From contig JAVJOW010000008.1 of assembly GCA_040216555.1 (NCBI GenBank), positions 124,001-188,000 on the forward strand: a stretch of DNA of 64,000 bases, in the 5' to 3' direction. The notes under the pieces were generated by a model. That model was not told where the DNA came from. It did no database searches and was given only the letters and a program-made list of their open reading frames with translations. Position 1 is the stretch's first letter; every line of letters begins with the position of its first letter. Positions 63,267 to 64,000 of this stretch are shown here, one piece after another. The position numbers and the translations under genes are program-made. Origin of the DNA: Arenibacter sp040216555 (GTDB lineage Bacteria; Bacteroidota; Bacteroidia; Flavobacteriales; Flavobacteriaceae).

Positions 63267-64000
63267 ATGAGCTTATCTTGGATCGATATTTCGATAGTAA
63301 TATTATACTTGGTCTTAACACTTTTTCTGGGCTTTTATCTGTCTAAAAGAGCCTCTAAAAATTTAGAATCTTACTTTCTAGGCGGAAATGAAATCAAATG
63401 GTACTATTTAGGGCTGTCCAATGCTTCGGGCATGTTCGATATTTCCGGCACCATGTGGACGGTGACCTTAACCTTTGTGTATGGATTAAAAAGTGCTTGG
63501 ATCCCTTGGTTATGGCCTGTCTGGAATCAGATTTTTGTCATGATTTTCCTTGCCATCTGGATGCGCAGATCTAATGCTATGACCGGTGCAGAATGGATTA
63601 CGTTTCGTTTTGGTGATGGAAAAGGAGGACGTTTAGCACACATTATCGTAGTTGTATTTGCCGTAGTAAGTGTTATTGGGTTTATCGCCTACTTTGTAGA
63701 AGGCATTGGTAAATTTGCCACAACCTTTTTACCTTGGGATCTTTCGGCTGACATTTTAGCGCTCCACCTCACTTCGGAACAATCCTACGCTTTGATTATT
63801 ATTGGAATAACAACACTTTACACCCTTAAAGGTGGAATGTACAGTGTGGTAAGTACCGAAGTTATTCAGTTTTTGATCATGACTGTGGCCTGTATTGCCG
63901 TTGGAATTATTGCTTATAATCAAGTTACCCCTGAACAAATAGTGGCAGCGACGCCTGAGGGTTGGAGTAATTTGATGCCCGAGTGGAACTTAAGTTTGGA
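63267..64000 (+). CDS. Sodium:solute symporter (SSS family), cut by right edge
   Basis: Begins MSLSWIDISIVILYLVLTLF, then GFYLSKRASKNLESYFLGGN, the usual first helix and SYFLGG loop of SSS transporters, and continues through SNASGMFDISGTMW and TTLYTLKGGMYSVVSTEVIQ, family signatures. The frame is open to the window end (about 245 codons; full proteins have 500-600). Translationally close to the GHL10-like gene (6 nt). The substrate is probably a sugar or sugar acid released by the neighbouring hydrolases. Confidence 0.9.
   Translation, partial: MSLSWIDISIVILYLVLTLFLGFYLSKRASKNLESYFLGGNEIKWYYLGLSNASGMFDISGTMWTVTLTFVYGLKSAWIPWLWPVWNQIFVMIFLAIWMRRSNAMTGAEWITFRFGDGKGGRLAHIIVVVFAVVSVIGFIAYFVEGIGKFATTFLPWDLSADILALHLTSEQSYALIIIGITTLYTLKGGMYSVVSTEVIQFLIMTVACIAVGIIAYNQVTPEQIVAATPEGWSNLMPEWNLSL

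Noticed and set aside
1..64000. tRNA, rRNA or riboswitch genes
   Set aside because: I looked in the intergenic gaps and recognised no cloverleaf, rRNA segment or known riboswitch core; short or unusual ones could be missed by eye.

Overview
The window is a low-to-mid GC chromosome segment from a marine member of the Bacteroidetes, most likely Flavobacteriaceae. The support is SusC/SusD pairs, many S1 sulfatases with lipoprotein signals, a FecR/ECF-sigma pair with an STN-type SusC, a hybrid two-component regulator, a T9SS sorting tail, and -7 boxes of the TAnnTTTG type.

Region 1 (1-29,880) is a large polysaccharide utilization locus. On the + strand are a heparinase II/III-type lyase (cut by the left edge), a GH106-like rhamnosidase, an S1_8-like sulfatase and a GMC oxidoreductase. 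On the - strand are two GH78 alpha-L-rhamnosidases, a GH105 unsaturated uronyl hydrolase, an (alpha/alpha)-type putative lyase, an S1_7-like sulfatase, two more sulfatases, SusD, an STN-SusC, FecR and an ECF sigma factor. This set fits a sulfated, rhamnose- and uronate-containing glycan such as the green-algal polysaccharide ulvan; the substrate is inferred. Five promoters here share one operator, RCAG-n-ACAG-n-RCAG-GAT, always in the same orientation and always exactly 21 nt upstream of a TAnnTTTG-like -7 box. One of the five drives the ECF sigma gene, which suggests a two-step cascade: an unknown activator first, then sigma/FecR acting on SusCD and possibly the two sulfatases.

Region 2 (29,880-31,450) is a repeat island. 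A small GIY-YIG nuclease gene is bracketed by perfect 21-bp inverted repeats, and the same palindrome recurs in four arrays with 25-bp period. It resembles a REP/RAYT-type system built on a different nuclease.

Region 3 (31,450-47,750) is mixed. It has a di-heme peroxidase, a purple-acid-phosphatase-like exoenzyme overlapping a TPR gene, an AraC regulator, a CPYC-type flavoprotein, MiaE, and a three-gene set for lactate/glycolate uptake and oxidation (LctP-type permease, GlcD-GlcF fusion, alanine/serine-glyoxylate aminotransferase) that I read as glycolate use. An alpha/beta hydrolase lipoprotein follows, flanked by 105-bp direct repeats that differ at one base.

Region 4 (47,750-59,635) is a complete fructan locus: fructokinase, SusD, SusC, GH32, sugar porter and a hybrid two-component regulator with a sugar-binding sensor.

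Region 5 (59,635-64,000) starts with the broken end of a tyrosine integrase. It continues with a ROK regulator, a GHL10-type glycosidase lipoprotein and a sodium:solute symporter cut by the right edge, probably the start of another sugar locus. No tRNA, rRNA or CRISPR array was recognised.
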